From Dicyema japonicum (Eukaryota; Dicyemida; Rhombozoa; Dicyemidae), in contig RDEW01000035.1 of assembly GCA_011109175.1 (NCBI GenBank), positions 448,902 to 512,901 of the forward strand: DNA of 64,000 nucleotides, read 5' to 3'. Of the stretch, positions 45,501 through 57,900 are shown piece after piece. Positions within the stretch are counted from its first letter, which is position 1, and the number at the start of each line of letters is the position of its first letter. The notes beneath the pieces were generated by a model. It saw nothing but the letters and a program-made list of their open reading frames with translations. It did no database searches and was not told the origin of the DNA. Both the position numbers and the translations under genes were made by a program.

Positions 45501-47099
45501 TATGTTGGTGTCCCACTATTATTACATTTAATAATACTAAATTTGACTGAATTGGTGATTTGTCTGTGTTTGTTCGACATGCACTAATAGTTATCAAAAC
45601 GAATACATTATTCTCTCATTAACTGATTCTTTGAAGGCTCTTCGGCATTTTATTATATTTTCATTAACCATGCACACCTCGTTGTATATTTTATTATAAA
45701 ATATAAATTAAATAATACATTTAACGCTTTATTTAAGCAACAATAAAATAGTTAATATTTAATAATCAACAACCTTCCTCGCCTGCCTGTTCGCCAGCCA
45801 CCTGGGACAGGTTCGATTCTAGTTGCTGAAACAACTCCGAGATCTCTTGTCAAACTGAACCCTCTGCCAATATGCCATCTCCGGGCTCTGACTCCTATAC
45901 TCCAGTGCCAGACTCTCTAGGGTCAGCTTTAATACTGTCAATTGTAGATAGGCCTGGAGCTTCCAATCTATCCCTAACTGTTTTAGATACCCACTCTATT
46001 GGAATGTTCCTACAAGGAGTAGATATGTTCCTCTCGTTGGTTTTTGATTATGTTGTAATATTGAACGTCTATTTCTACGACTGTGGGAATTGATTGTCTT
46101 TTGGACATATTCTTGGAATGGACCACAAGCTACTAAACGATTGCCATCTGACAGTAAAATTGTTAACTCGAAAACTTTTTAATTTAAAACAATCTGTGAC
46201 TTTTCCAAAGAGGCTCATTATTTTAAATTAATTAAATTGTTCCAAAGACCAAGGGTAAACCAAACTAACTTATTCGGTGATCCTAACGCGTTCCAGTAGA
46301 GATTTCATCCAAGAATAACTATCAAGAGAGCATTTTACAGATAGTTGAGGACATTGTTCTGAGTGAGTTAACTCTTATTAAAGCTCTACATATTGTCGAA
46401 TTGTAGAAGAAAACATAAAATAAATCTGAAATCGAATTGTAGTTGACCCAATTAACTTCCATTAAACTCGATAATTTGCTACCTTTTTTATTCTTTTGAA
46501 TTTTTATGGCTCACGAGGATCTCCTATTCGTGAGAACTTTGATTACCATGACGACTCAAGAATTCCAGCCATACAAACGCAAGGGAACAAGACAGAACAT
46601 ACACAAATCCTCTGGTAGGACCTGTATACTTTTCTCACGATGTTCTTTTTATCCCTTAAGTTTTTAATTCGTTTTTGAGTTTAATGTAAGTAAAATTACA
46701 ATTAACGACAAGTAAAAAAATTCAAGTCCATTTTTCTCAATGCCGAATTTCCTATAAAAATTACATTACGTAGTCTTTAGGGAGCATAAAGACACGGAAA
46801 AGATTTGACTCTCAATAAGTGCTACGTTCAATTTAAGTGTTACGAATGCGTTAACAGACAAAAAGCCACTCGTATCGGATTAGCATTTAGTGGACTAATA
46901 GTCACAATAAGTTATTTACAAATAAATTGTCAACATTAATACAATATACTCTTTTTCCGAATGTTCATACTCTGATGAAGTCAGTATGTGATTGGTAGAT
47001 GTTTCCATTGTAGGAACACTAGTCAACATCAACATAAGAGCAATATTGACCCATATATGACAACGGTAATATTCATTAACCTAATTTAAATATAAGTAA
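45501..47099. other. Mostly non-coding; possible decayed LINE 3' end
   Basis: 45780-46140 has a minus-strand stretch with several near-continuous frames (IEWVSKTVRDRLEAPG and ELFQQLESNLSQVAGE) broken by stops; I could not assign it. At 46240-46310 (-) the reading AGGATCACCGAATAAGTTAG and ACCCTTGGTCTTTGG resembles the LINE terminal stem. The rest is AT-rich without features. Confidence 0.35.
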
Positions 47100-47119
47100 C
47101 GAAACTTATAACATTATTG

Positions 47120-48700
47120 ATGGATGAGGAAAACTGATTTTAGATTTTAAAAAAATTGAAATAAATGAAGCTCCTATATTATCACCAGTTTCTGTCCAAA
47201 TATTATCAAGGGATTATATAACTCTCACCAAAGTTACGGATATGCCGACAGTAAAGATTTATGTGATTATTAAAGGTTGAAGAACTACAACAAATTTTGC
47301 ATAGTTTGCCAGAACAAAACACAGAAATTCTTATAGAAAGCATAGAAAAAATCTTATTATGTTTGACTGATGAAAATCCCCCTATCCAGACAATTTTGGA
47401 GTCAAATTCTCTTAAAGTTATAATTCAGTGCACTTCTCGATTTGACTCACCAACTCTACAATACCAGGCACTTTGTGCGGTGTCGAATCTGGTTCCAAGC
47501 TTTTCCGAGAATCAACATAGCGTCATTGATATCGATATTATCCAGAATTTGACCTCTTTACTTGACTCACAAGACTTGAGATTGAAAAATCAGGCTCTTT
47601 GGACTTTAGGAAATATTTGTGGTGGCCATGTATTTAATCTTTAGGAAGCATCTTGAAGTATATGGACTTTAGTATTTCTTCGAAAATTCAAGAACCATTG
47701 TTAAAATTAATTTCACGAACCACAGACGGTATTATGTTATTTCTTAATTAGAATCCACAATAAGATTGCTGCATGGGTGTTTCATAATTATTACATGAAA
47801 CATCAAATGGATATGAAAGAATTTATTAATTTATGCGGTCCAGCGATAAAGATTATGCTGTCTATGGATGACTCAATTGTGGTTTTGTATAGTCTAATGG
47901 TAATGTCCGACAAATGTTTGAAAAATCAATCTTACTTAGACTCTTTGTCGAATATGGTTAGCAGTCATTAGAATTTGTGCAGATCTCTTATCCAGGATTC
48001 TTGTTTGGTTAATTCCTTAATATGAATATGTTAAACAATATTATCAATTAATAATATGCAATATTATGATGAGCTAATAAGTATTTTAATTATTAATTTA
48101 GATTTTTGTCGATAACGGAATTTTATTAACATTAAAGAAAATCATCGAACTAGAATACACAGAGTTGTTTCCTGATTTATTCGGATTCATTCATGAAATT
48201 GCTCACTATGATGAAAATGTTATTATTATATACGAAACTGAACTCTTCAAAAAGTCATATGAACAACTGATATCAGTGAATTTGGTATTAAATGTAGGTA
48301 GATAATAATATCACTTTAATAATATTAAATATGATGGAAGTTGTTTTGGATAAATCTTCACCTTTATATGAATGCTATTTTGATATTAACGGATTGATCG
48401 AAATTTTCACGGAAATATTGAGGAGAGACGACGACATTTTTGTCGTATTTCAGACATTGGTCTGTGTTTTGAGTTTTATATACATTTTTAATCCAACACT
48501 TGTCATGTAAATTTAGATCCTCGTGCTTATAATTTAATGAAAAAAGTGGAAGATTGTCAATATTATTGTGATATGGATGTCAGAATGAAAGCTAGAGAAA
48601 TTATTTATTCTTCGTCTTTTAAGGTTTTCAATTTACTCACTTTTAGTTATATTTTGAAAATTTTCAGTATGACTATTATTTGAAAAAAGTTATTAATTAA
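47120..48700 (+). CDS. Diverged importin-alpha-like (armadillo-repeat) gene
   Basis: Importin alpha carries nuclear-localisation-signal cargo to importin beta. ARM repeats: TLQYQALCAVSNLVPSF, LRLKNQALWTLGNICG (matches the family W-LGNI-G block), then after a 23-nt intron (47622-47644) SILKYMDFSIS. A second 23-nt intron (47729-47751) follows. KIAAWVFHNYYMK, IKIMLSMDDSIVVLYSL and FVDNGILLTLKKIIEL are further ARM-like units up to about 48300. The last pieces reach 48700 (YNLMKKVEDCQYYCDMD). After the second intron the frame must shift by one base, unexplained by any intron I found. The N-terminal importin-beta-binding region is not visible. Real gene or young pseudogene. Confidence 0.6.
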
Positions 48701-48984
48701 ATTACTCGGATTATTATTTTATTCTTTTTAGGGTTTTTAATATGACTTCCTTTTTGGTAAGCTGTGACGTCCCTCTTGTTAAGACGGAACGAATGTAAAA
48801 CATGATCGAAAGGCATGGAAGAGGTAAGAAAAACATGGGGTGGACGAATAGAATAGGATGAACATATCATCTCTGAAACACATTCCTCATTTAAGAGCTC
48901 AGAACTAAGTAATTCAGAGTTTTGAAGGAAAGAAGCCACTAAGTAATTTTTTTTGGTTGAGGTGGTGACGTGCCTCTCTTGCAC

Positions 48985-49380
48985 TTATGTGTACAAAGGA
49001 TTCAAAGCAATTAAACTACGTGACTATCCTAACCTTAAATGTCAGAAACCTGAATATCGCGGCTAAGAGGCTTGGCTTTTTTAGATTTCAATTGGGCTCA
49101 CAAGTTCCTCGAACGGTATTGGATATAAAAATCATTGAGCTCGATTTTGCAGGACTTGTGTGTAATAGCTTCCTTGTTAGCCAACAGCTCAGGTTGTCCA
49201 GTAATCATTGTAAACAGGTACCCGCTAATGTGAATACACTTTTCTTTTGTTGCCAGGGTTATGTAGTCAGGATAAGCGAGGATCAGAGAATCGGCTGCTA
49301 TGGGAAATTACGGGACAGTACTTCAAATTTTATAATAATGTATTTATTTTCATTTATTAAGAAATGTAAAGATTGAAGGA
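48985..49380 (+). mobile_element. Possible LINE endonuclease start
   Basis: Open for 129 codons, beginning YVTILTLNVRNLNIAAKRLG, which is like the N-terminal SLNVRGL of apurinic-type endonucleases. The rest has no clear motif. Low confidence. Confidence 0.35.
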
Positions 49381-50060
49381 TAGTTTATTGAGTACTATTA
49401 CAGAGGATGACCAACAATTTTGTGACTCAAGAAAAAATGATGCTGAGGAAACCAGAATTATATTGTCCAGTCAGGTCAGTCATTATTGGAGGTTCTACCA
49501 CTAAGTGTTGGGAATATCACAGTTAACGGACTGTATTGTTGAATTGGTCCATCCTCTACTCAAACCCCAACTTCCTTAATAAATAGACTATTACACTCAT
49601 AGTGAGCCCGACCTGGCACTCTGTCTATAAGGTAATAATTATATTTTGAGGACAGATGAGATTCTCTGATCATCATGAAGGGTTCATTGCCTTTGTTAGA
49701 GTAATTACTAATAGAATTGGTGGAAACCTTCAGAATTAAAGAAAATGTTTAAAATAAACAAGTTATCATGTTGGATGCGATTAGTGAGAGTGAGGATAAA
49801 TGCAGGGAGACTATACAATGTGTTTGCTAACTTCAGAGAGACTAAATGCTGGAGCCTCATCGAGAATATGAGGTTGTTTGTAATTTGAATTTTAGATTAT
49901 TTGTAGTAAGTCGGTTATGGGTGTTGTATTGGTGGATTTGTCAAATAGGAGAGGAAAGTTCGGTGCTCCAATTATAGTCTGGATAACTATTTATTGAATA
50001 TGAAATAATAATCCACGGTAGAAAATTTTGTCACATTGACCTGATGCATAGTACCAAGAC
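49381..50060. other. No gene recognised
   Basis: Stops in all frames; probably decayed retroelement between the endonuclease-like and integrase-like fragments. Confidence 0.3.
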
Positions 50061-50061
50061 T

Positions 50062-51060
50062 GTTGTCAAAGATAATGAAGAGTACAACTTCCATCCTTAA
50101 TAGTGAAGATGTGAATATTGCAAAACAAATGAGGTACCGAGTAAAAAAAGCTGAAAATTTTATTGTTATTGATGAAAAGCTTTATTTGAAAGCTGTTAAC
50201 GTACGTCACAAACTTGTGATACCCTTAACTAGTAATGAAGAAATGAGGACTATTTCTCATGAGATTCACCAGACAAATCACTGAGGACATAACGCTCTGG
50301 ATGCGCTTTGTCGTAGGTTTAAAGTTTATTAGTTATTATTGTAGATTTGAGAATCAAAATGATCATTTTTCTTGGTTGTTGTCAGTTATAGACATCCATT
50401 CAAAATATGGATTTACAAGGAACCTGGAAATAAAAGTGGAATCAAGGTGGCAAACAAATTAGAAGAAAGTTTCATGGATTATGGACCTTGTAGGTTTCTA
50501 CAATCGACAACGGCACAGAGTTCAAGAACGGTCATATCAGATAATTGTTTGAGGATTGTAGAATTACTCAAACCCATGGAAGACCTAACAATCCCCAGAG
50601 TCAAGGGCTGTTGAAAGATTCAATCAGATGATCTCACGGAGTTTATCGAAAATGATAGTTTCGAATGACAAGAAATAGTGGATAAAGCACATTCGAAAGG
50701 CTGTGTTTTTATACAATCAAACGCCTCACTCATCCACAAGTAAATTTTTGATTTTATTTTTTTATAGGTGTTACTCCGTTTCAGAGATATCGAGAGATTC
50801 CGGGATACAACACCATTGTTAAAAATACTTTAACAGAGTCAGACGGTCAAGAATGCCCCGAAACATATAGTAAAGGTTTTTTGTCTAAAATTGTAGAAAA
50901 GGTGATTAGAAATTTGATTTTCCTCGGGTAGACTTGAATTTTTTTTATTATAAAAGGATGAATAAAAAGACATGGAGTGCATCGATCGAAATATAAATTT
51001 AACATTGGAGATAGTGTATTCAATTTATAATTACTTAAAAAGTTCGTATTCTGATAGACT
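50062..51060 (+). mobile_element. Integrase relic (Gypsy/Ginger-type, KRBA2-like)
   Basis: Zinc-binding HHCC-like domain at 50160-50330 (ISHEIHQTNH, stop, GHNALDALCRRF), then the catalytic core in broken frames: SVIDIHSKYGF (first Asp, ~50385), IDNGTEFKNG (~50500, Asp) and HGRPNNPQSQG (~50575), followed by ERFNQMI (the region of the Glu). A stop between H and GH and several frameshifts make it inactive. This pattern is found in Gypsy integrases and in Ginger-type DNA transposons; neither LTRs nor inverted ends are visible. Confidence 0.65.
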
Positions 51061-51539
51061 ATGGAACTAATCCTTCACTACGTCTGCAAAGGTTCGAGCG
51101 GAGATGCTGTCACTATTGTTGCAAAATTGTCTAACAATTTGTCAATGTTAAAGATAGTGAGGGAATTGTGAAGAAGGTGCGTTCTAAAAATTATCAATAA
51201 TTGGTTAATGTTTGCTTTGAAATAATTGATTATTTTTATTTTTGACAATGATTGACATTGATTTCAGCTATCAAGGTAACGTCTGTGGCTCGCGACAGAA
51301 ATTTCCACCGTCTTAAACTGTAACAAACGTCGCCACATAAACAGCCAGCTCAGGTTGGGGAATATTAACCCAATTCCCTTTCCATTTTGTCTCAAACAGA
51401 CATTTCAAATGACTTACAGTGTGTTAAGTCCAACTATTGTTCACACGTGCTGCCAAGGCTAAATTGTACTCAACTCACAATATTATTTTTAAAACAATTA
51501 AAGTCCTTTAACTACGTGGCAAGGGTCATTTGAACGTTT

Positions 51540-51875
51540 CCTCTGATCACCGTCATTTCAGCTGGTGTGTACGCCTTCCAGTCAAATGTAGAAAAATCAG
51601 AATGTAACTCTTGCGATGAAGTAGGGAAAAAATGATCCTTTTCGAGTGAGTGTCACCTGAGTCAAGAGGATCAAACGACGACTCTAAATTGAAGATTGTA
51701 AACAGAAAGAAAATTCTTCTACCAACTAGTCGGCTATGTGGAAACCTTAACAGAACACAATCGACTGCACCAATTACCACACTACCTTGAAGAAAACAGC
51801 CTAAAAGTTGGGAAAAGCAATAAAACTGGCTAAAAATATAGCAAGAAGCAAAAAACAAAAATAACATTAAAACTC
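51540..51875 (-). mobile_element. SINE/LINE fragment
   Basis: Minus strand reads FDPLDSGDTHSKRIIFSLL, the body wording seen in the tRNA-headed SINE at 20850-21245 (DPSDSGDPQHLID, KGSFSSLL). Ends without a clear tail. Confidence 0.5.
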
Positions 51876-53215
51876 ATTTTTTTGAAAGACAAAAACCTTA
51901 TAAATACTAAGAATCTCCCACTCACTCTTAGAAATAGTCCCCTATAATCAACCTCCAAAGTGTCCATACTCCTAGTCAGATCCTTACTTGAATGACACAT
52001 CAATTAGAAATAATCGGCAAAATTTCCATCATAAACAAGTTTCATGCCACATTCACTGGCCATGTGTACAAAAGCGTGAAAATAAACAAGATTTTCGGGG
52101 CAGTTAACAAATCCGCCAAAGAAAAGTGATATCTTGCTTCAAAAGTGGTTTGTGCTCGAGGTTATCAGACTGCAAGGAGATGTTGTAGATATCACTACCA
52201 ATGTGGTTGGACCTTAGAGACATGAACCGTGAGCTACAATGATAGTGGACACGAATACACAATTTCATAGGCATCATTTGTCGTCCCAATAAAGAATCCC
52301 CCTCTTCTGAGACCGTCACAACAGTTCTTAATCATCAGTGCTTGTTCGTAGCTATCAAAAGATTAGTGGATCACAAACTGGCAGGAGGCAATCGAAAACT
52401 GACCAAAATTGTCGAATTCCTAGCTTAAATCGATCTGGATCACTTCTCACAGTGCCCCTTAAAAATTCACACTTAAACAAATTTTTATTTTTCTCTAGCA
52501 TACTAAAAAATCTTTTTTTTAAATAATTCAATTGCTGTCTCAGAAATGTATTTAGAGTCAATAATAGAACCGAGACAACCGAAGCGAAATATTCTGACGA
52601 ACCTCCACTTAAGCAGGTCCGCCTCCACATAACCATAACACACATCGAGCACTTGGATTTCATCAGAGGGTTGATCTTCACGAATTGCATCGGAATATTG
52701 TTCTACAATTATACTTAAATTAACTGATACATCAATGAGAAATACCGATAATGGGTGAAAAGACGAACATTATTGCGTATTCTGACAGATCGCTGTACTT
52801 CCTAAAGACCAATTAAAAGGATTTTACTGAGAACTATTGGTATATGAGATTCACTTATTGACTAATAGTAGCTTAGGGATAACATCATGAGAAACATTTC
52901 CCAGATACTTTTATTTACCATTAAACTCAAATACTATTAAAATTAGGAGGAAGCAAAAAACCAGGAAACAAATTGATGAGTTAAAATTTTGACGGGATCA
53001 ACTACATTTTTTCGTCTCACATCCACTTAATGCTCTTCTCCAGCTTATAAAGAATTTGAAGTTGAGCTTCTGCAGGAGTTAGATCACACAGAACAAATGA
53101 ATATTTATTATTATGTTAATTCCGTTGGCTATTCGATGACTGTAGTCATATTAGCGTTCCGCAACAGGGTCCCACGGGTCTCCAACAAAATCAGCCTGTC
53201 CTCGTAAATTTTGAG
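51876..53215. other. Unassigned, probable decayed elements
   Basis: Minus-strand 111-codon stretch at 52355-52690 without recognised motif. No supported gene. Confidence 0.3.
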
Positions 53216-53219
53216 TTTA

Positions 53220-53760
53220 AAAATCAATAAAAACGAGAAATCAAAAATATTTTCATTCGAATTTCAATCTCACACCTGAACTGCTTACCCAAAAAGAGAC
53301 CCTAAAATTTCTTATATATGCAAAATAGATTGCCTATATTATTGCAAAGCTGATTTTGGAGCTGATTTTTAATATAAATAGAATACATTCTTCTATCGAA
53401 TGATACAATATCTCCAGAATTCAGGATTAGGTGGTGATATTTTATCCCAAACAGAATTAAAGAATGTCCATTGCTTATAAGTCTTCAATTTGATGAATCT
53501 ATTGATAAAGCATCAGTTTCTTCGTTTCGTCGAAAATGATTGAGGATTTTCTTTTTGTCCTGAACTTTCTGACAGTATGCTTGGTAAATATTTGATGTCG
53601 TAAATAGTTTATGAAATCAATATTGATTGGAGTAAAGTTACTTCAATGTGTACTGACGAAGCTGCAGTCCTCAACAGCCAAAGAAATTTGTGTGGGAATC
53701 TTAATTCAGTTCATGTCTGGATTTATGTATTTAACCCTGGTTCTTTCGAATTAAAGAAAA
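53220..53760 (+). mobile_element. hAT transposase relic (SCAND3/ZBED5-like)
   Basis: A frame reads CPLLISLQFDESIDKASVSS near 53468-53530, matching the ISLQLDESTD core of hAT transposases (first catalytic Asp). Flanking frames are broken. Same superfamily as 61469-63556. Confidence 0.6.
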
Positions 53761-54171
53761 AGGTGACTAACAAGAACGTCACAGCCAAGAGTGGAAGTTC
53801 CCAGGGATCCAACAGGTGTATTTAGTTCTTTGCGGTACTCGGAGGTGGACCCGGACAAGAGAAGAAGTGGCTCGCCTTCTTTCGTCAAGAAAGCATAATG
53901 GGCAAGTGGAGAGGACGATTGTTTGATTCCGTGCAGATACAAATTTAAATCAACGTGGTGATCACAAGATAGGCGCGTCAAGTCGATCAAACTTCACTTC
54001 CGTCAACAATAGGTGGAATAAGTCCCAGAAGCTTGTTATACGAATGCTTCTGATGGCTTTAGCGGATATCCAGTCATGGATTGTTTTCTGTCGTGACTGA
54101 GAGGGTTCAGTCTCTGGGATGGTTCGCAAAATCCGAATTTGATAATTATCTTTTTTTACGCGGAGGCCCAT
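53751..54171 (-). mobile_element. LINE RNase-H/C-terminal zinc-like tail
   Basis: The minus strand gives LSCDHHVDLNLYLHGIKQSS then, in another frame, PLCPLCFLDERRRATSSL, the TGH-LN-HL-----SP-C--C----ET--H pattern found after the RT in Jockey/I-type LINEs. The Cys pair is kept; frames shift within it. Confidence 0.6.
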
Positions 54172-54389
54172 AGGTAGTGAGCTAGATTTCTAGACGTTTA
54201 ACACTTGGAAAATATCTCCCATATTTAAAAATCAGTATATGAATCCTCTTCGATTTGGAGACGACATGATAATGACTCACAGTAGCACAAAACCAGACAT
54301 CTCAAGTCGCGTTGATTTGTTTTTTAAAACTAAACTTAAATAAATGTAATAGTAAAATAAAAGCATGCAGATATAGGTGAGCCACGGAC

Positions 54390-55185
54390 TACCTGGGATC
54401 TCTTGCTATCTTTTTCTCAGCATGTTAAGAACGTTCTGGCAAAAGGCTTCCGGAAACTCGACATCATAAAATCATTTTTAAACTCAGCCTTCACGAGAAT
54501 GCGTTTCCGTTTTATTTAGTCAGTTCTTTAAGCTGACGGTGGGTATGCCTTATAGAATTTCAAATTCAAACTTTTAACAGATTAATTCTCTAAGAGAAAA
54601 ATGGTCCATTTAACTAATTTCTCTGCTCAACTATTCCCCATTACTCGACCGTACGACACCCGTTCATCACTGCGGCTCCAAATCTGATCGCTTCTATAAA
54701 TCATATTAGAAGTCGCCAAACACTTAAATTGAGAGGAAAACCCACACCTCTCCAAATTTAAGAGAAAAAAAGCGTAGTAGAATAGAAGTGGAGTGAGAAC
54801 GCTGTCTTAGAAAAAATTTTGCTACTATTGATTTTTTATTTGACTAAAGCCGTTGTTATTTAGTCATACCATTTGTCATCGTTTTGCTTTTTCATGTCCT
54901 CACTCTTTCTAATAGCGAACACGGTTTCTTCATTTTTTTCGAGGATTCAACTTTTATGTTTACTTGTATGCAAGAAAGTCGATTATTTAAAAAGTTTCCC
55001 TCCCCAATCGGATTTTTCTGCAGGAATGAGAAAAAGCTTTTTCATATGGTAGTTGTAACAATGAAGACCACAGACGTGGATGCCGCAGTTGATTACGGGA
55101 ACTGGAATTACCTAACTGTTTGACGTTTTTTTCTTTTTCTTTCTCGGTGATCCCGAGGTTCTAAATAATAATAACAAAAATTTTT
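54390..55185 (+). mobile_element. LINE C-terminal fragment with 3' stem and tail
   Basis: HVKNVLAKGFRKLDIIKSFL near 54420 matches the family wording HVE-VL-KG-R--NI. Ends with TTTCTTTCTCGGTGATCCCG, AGGTTC and TAAATAATAATAAC (55140-55180), the 3' signature; the upstream stem arm is worn. Confidence 0.6.
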
Positions 55186-55839
55186 AAGGATTCGACAAAA
55201 ATCTTAAAATCCTGTAAACAAGTCTTTCATTAATGTGGTGGTAAGCATACCATATTTACTCATTGATGTTATAACTGACATATTTATGATTATTATGGCT
55301 CCTACTAGAATGTAGGAAGAGGATCCTGAAACAGCTCTTCCACTTCTTGGTATTGAGGATACTTAAAATCCGACCTCATTATTAGTTTTAAGATGTTACT
55401 TTATCAAAAAATACTGGAAATTTTTTTTGTTCTCTCTGTGGAAAGACTAGCTTTGTGAGGTAGTGTGGGTTGACAATCAAAGTCATGAGTCAACAAACCA
55501 TATTAAGTCCTGCCAATTCTCTCAACAGCATTCGTGAATCTTAATGTTTTTGATTTTTGGAAAACTCAATATGAGTTCCATATCGTCCAAAATTAGAAAA
55601 GTGGTCCTTTTTCATCATTACTACTTACCCCTTCATGGAAGATTCGAAATAATATCCCCAAACATAATAAAAAGTTATTTTAAAATGGGAAGCAGAAAAT
55701 ACACACTAAATTAATAGACGAGGCACATTAGAAGTTTTTAGCTGGAAATTCGCATGCTGGTTGAAAACCCCTTATAAGTCTGTTATGTATAAAAAACTAA
55801 GAATGTCTCAAACAAACTAAGTGATTTTAACTTCTAGTG

Positions 55840-56245
55840 TCACGAATTTCTTCGGAGGAACTCAATTGGAGTGAACTTCTCCAAAACTGATCGGAATCCT
55901 TTGGCATAAACAACCCTCCCCAAATGGGTCCCTTAGTTCTGACCAACACATATTAACCTCTACCATTGCCCCTAGACGTGACCCCCACGCGGACATAACA
56001 CTAGAGGACCACGTTACACAAACTAACTAATCACGTGATCCCACCACGCTCTAGCAGGGACCTCATTTTGGCCCGATGATCCTCCCTCGACCCCACACAA
56101 GCACGTATCGGTCGAGTGACTTGACCTACGCAGTCACAACGGCGCGTTCCATGGTTCATTCTAATCAAGGCTTCAAGAGGCATTGGCGGCTAGAGCTTTC
56201 CAGAAATCTGGCGTTTCGTGATTTTAGGCTCTTTTCCGGATACAT
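55840..56245 (-). mobile_element. Two LINE 3'-end fragments, minus strand
   Basis: 55840-55950 resembles the coding end at 21780-21860. 55985-56150 reads on the minus strand GGTGGGATCACGTGATTAGT, loop, AACGTGGTCCTCTAGTG, and shares CGCTCTAGCAGGGACCTCAT with 12300-12420. Confidence 0.6.
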
Positions 56246-56608
56246 ATGTCAAAAATTAGCATAATTATGAATAATATTAAAAATAAATTAACAAAGAAAA
56301 AAATTAATTAAAAAAGAATCATTATTCAAAAGGCTGAGATTCCTCGAGTCTGTCGAGATTTGAAAATTCCCATTTATCGCTAATCCCCCTAAATATAGTT
56401 AAACATAAACTACTCTTCATCATTTATTTCCAACTTGAGGGATATTTTCTTAAACTCATAGTAAAATGTCCCAACATAGATGAATGTGACAATAAACACC
56501 CCCACTCAAAAATTCCCCCAATGTTAGAAATTGTCTAAAATTAACTCAAAATTACGTTATTTGGGTATTTTTTGAACAAAAGTTGAAAAAATAAATCTAT
56601 AGGTTAAT
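56246..56608. other. 3' flank of the DRAM-like gene
   Basis: AT-rich, no coding signal. Confidence 0.3.
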
Positions 56609-57179
56609 TCAAGGCAAACAGATCATGAAGAAGTTGGAGCTCAAGACAACCAAAACCAGTCTGAGTCGTTTCACAAACTTATTCTTATACATTGGATGAA
56701 GGGCCCGGGTTACTAGGAAGAGTAAAATAATGTCAATGACATTCCCGATGAAGCCAATGATTGCCCCGATTAAGTGGAATCGTGGAAATGCGTCGAGCTC
56801 ACCAATAAACACTAAAGTACCTGAAAATTTGAGGGAATCAAAAATCCAAGTACTGTTAAGACGGAGACCACAAAGGCGACGTTGTTAATTTTCTGGCTTT
56901 TCCTAGCCTGAAACAACTTTCGGCGGTTGTCTGCCAGCAAAACGAGGAGAATCAACAGGACTAGCATATTAAACCATAAAGACTTTGTATAAACGAAACT
57001 GTAAAAAATAGAGAAAAATAGGAGCTCTCTGGGCGGTTATTAGCCACTTCACTGATATAGGGAATTATGGAAAATGATTTTTGGTCATTGATAGTCCAGA
57101 CTACGAGAGTTACGAGAATTCCTGAGAATCCCCACATAATTATGAATATTATTAAATAATGAAGCTTTTTTATTAACAT
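56609..57179 (-). CDS. DRAM/TMEM150-like multi-pass membrane protein
   Basis: Family members sit in lysosomal or plasma membranes and include autophagy modulators (DRAM). Seen: signal-anchor-like first helix (HYLIIFIIMWGFSGILVTLV), IPYISEVANNRPESSYFSLF which matches the PYISD-G---PES-F motif of the family, an intron at 56961-56983 (23 nt), helices LLILLVLLADNRRK, VAFVVSVLTVLGFLIPSNF, then FHLIGAIIGFIGNVIDIILL and LVLVVLSSNFFMICLP. About five helices, near 180 residues. Between NFQ and VFIGE the frame shifts by one base with no fitting intron, so there is an indel or decay at about 56820. Confidence 0.65.
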
Positions 57180-57900
57180 CTGATTTTATAATAAATAGGT
57201 TAATAACAAATATTTATTAACTAATTTAAAAATTTTATTTTTTTATAAAATTTTCACAAAATAATAATAAAACTATTATTCCTGGTGGGGTCGAGGAAGG
57301 AGTATGGGGCTAAGTTGAGATCTCTGCTTGACCTTCTGGTATCAAGTGATTAATTATTTTTGTGCTACAGTGGTCTTTGGTATTTTTATAGCTCTTTGTT
57401 TCTATTAATTTATGCCGGCCTGACTGCGTGCCAAAAATGGAAGGCTGATATGATTAAAAAAGTTGATCAATGAAAATGAGTTAATTTAATTTTTTATGAA
57501 GACTTTCTGCTGATGAAAAGCCAATGGCGTGTCATGATTGTAGACAGTTAGTTACAAGGGGGAACGGGGATTAGGTATTTTGTGCGTAAGATTATCCCGA
57601 GAAGGATATATCTGTGTATGCGTCACGGAAGAATTTTCATATGTTAATTCAAACTTAGCATTGAATCGGAGATCACTTTACACTTATAATTGAATCGGAT
57701 TCGTTATAGGGTTTCCGCACCAATTGCGTCACATTTCTATTCAATAGCAGATAAAATTTTTTTTAAGGGTAAAAACAAAAAAACCAAAAAATTGTGATGT
57801 GGCCGACGGTTATGAAGATCTATCTTGAACATTTGTTTAGAGTAATAGCCGAGTGACCATATACACAACACTTGTGTTTCTGTTCTGTGTTAAGTTTTGT
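57180..57900. other. No gene recognised
   Basis: AT-rich upstream region of the DRAM-like gene. Confidence 0.3.
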
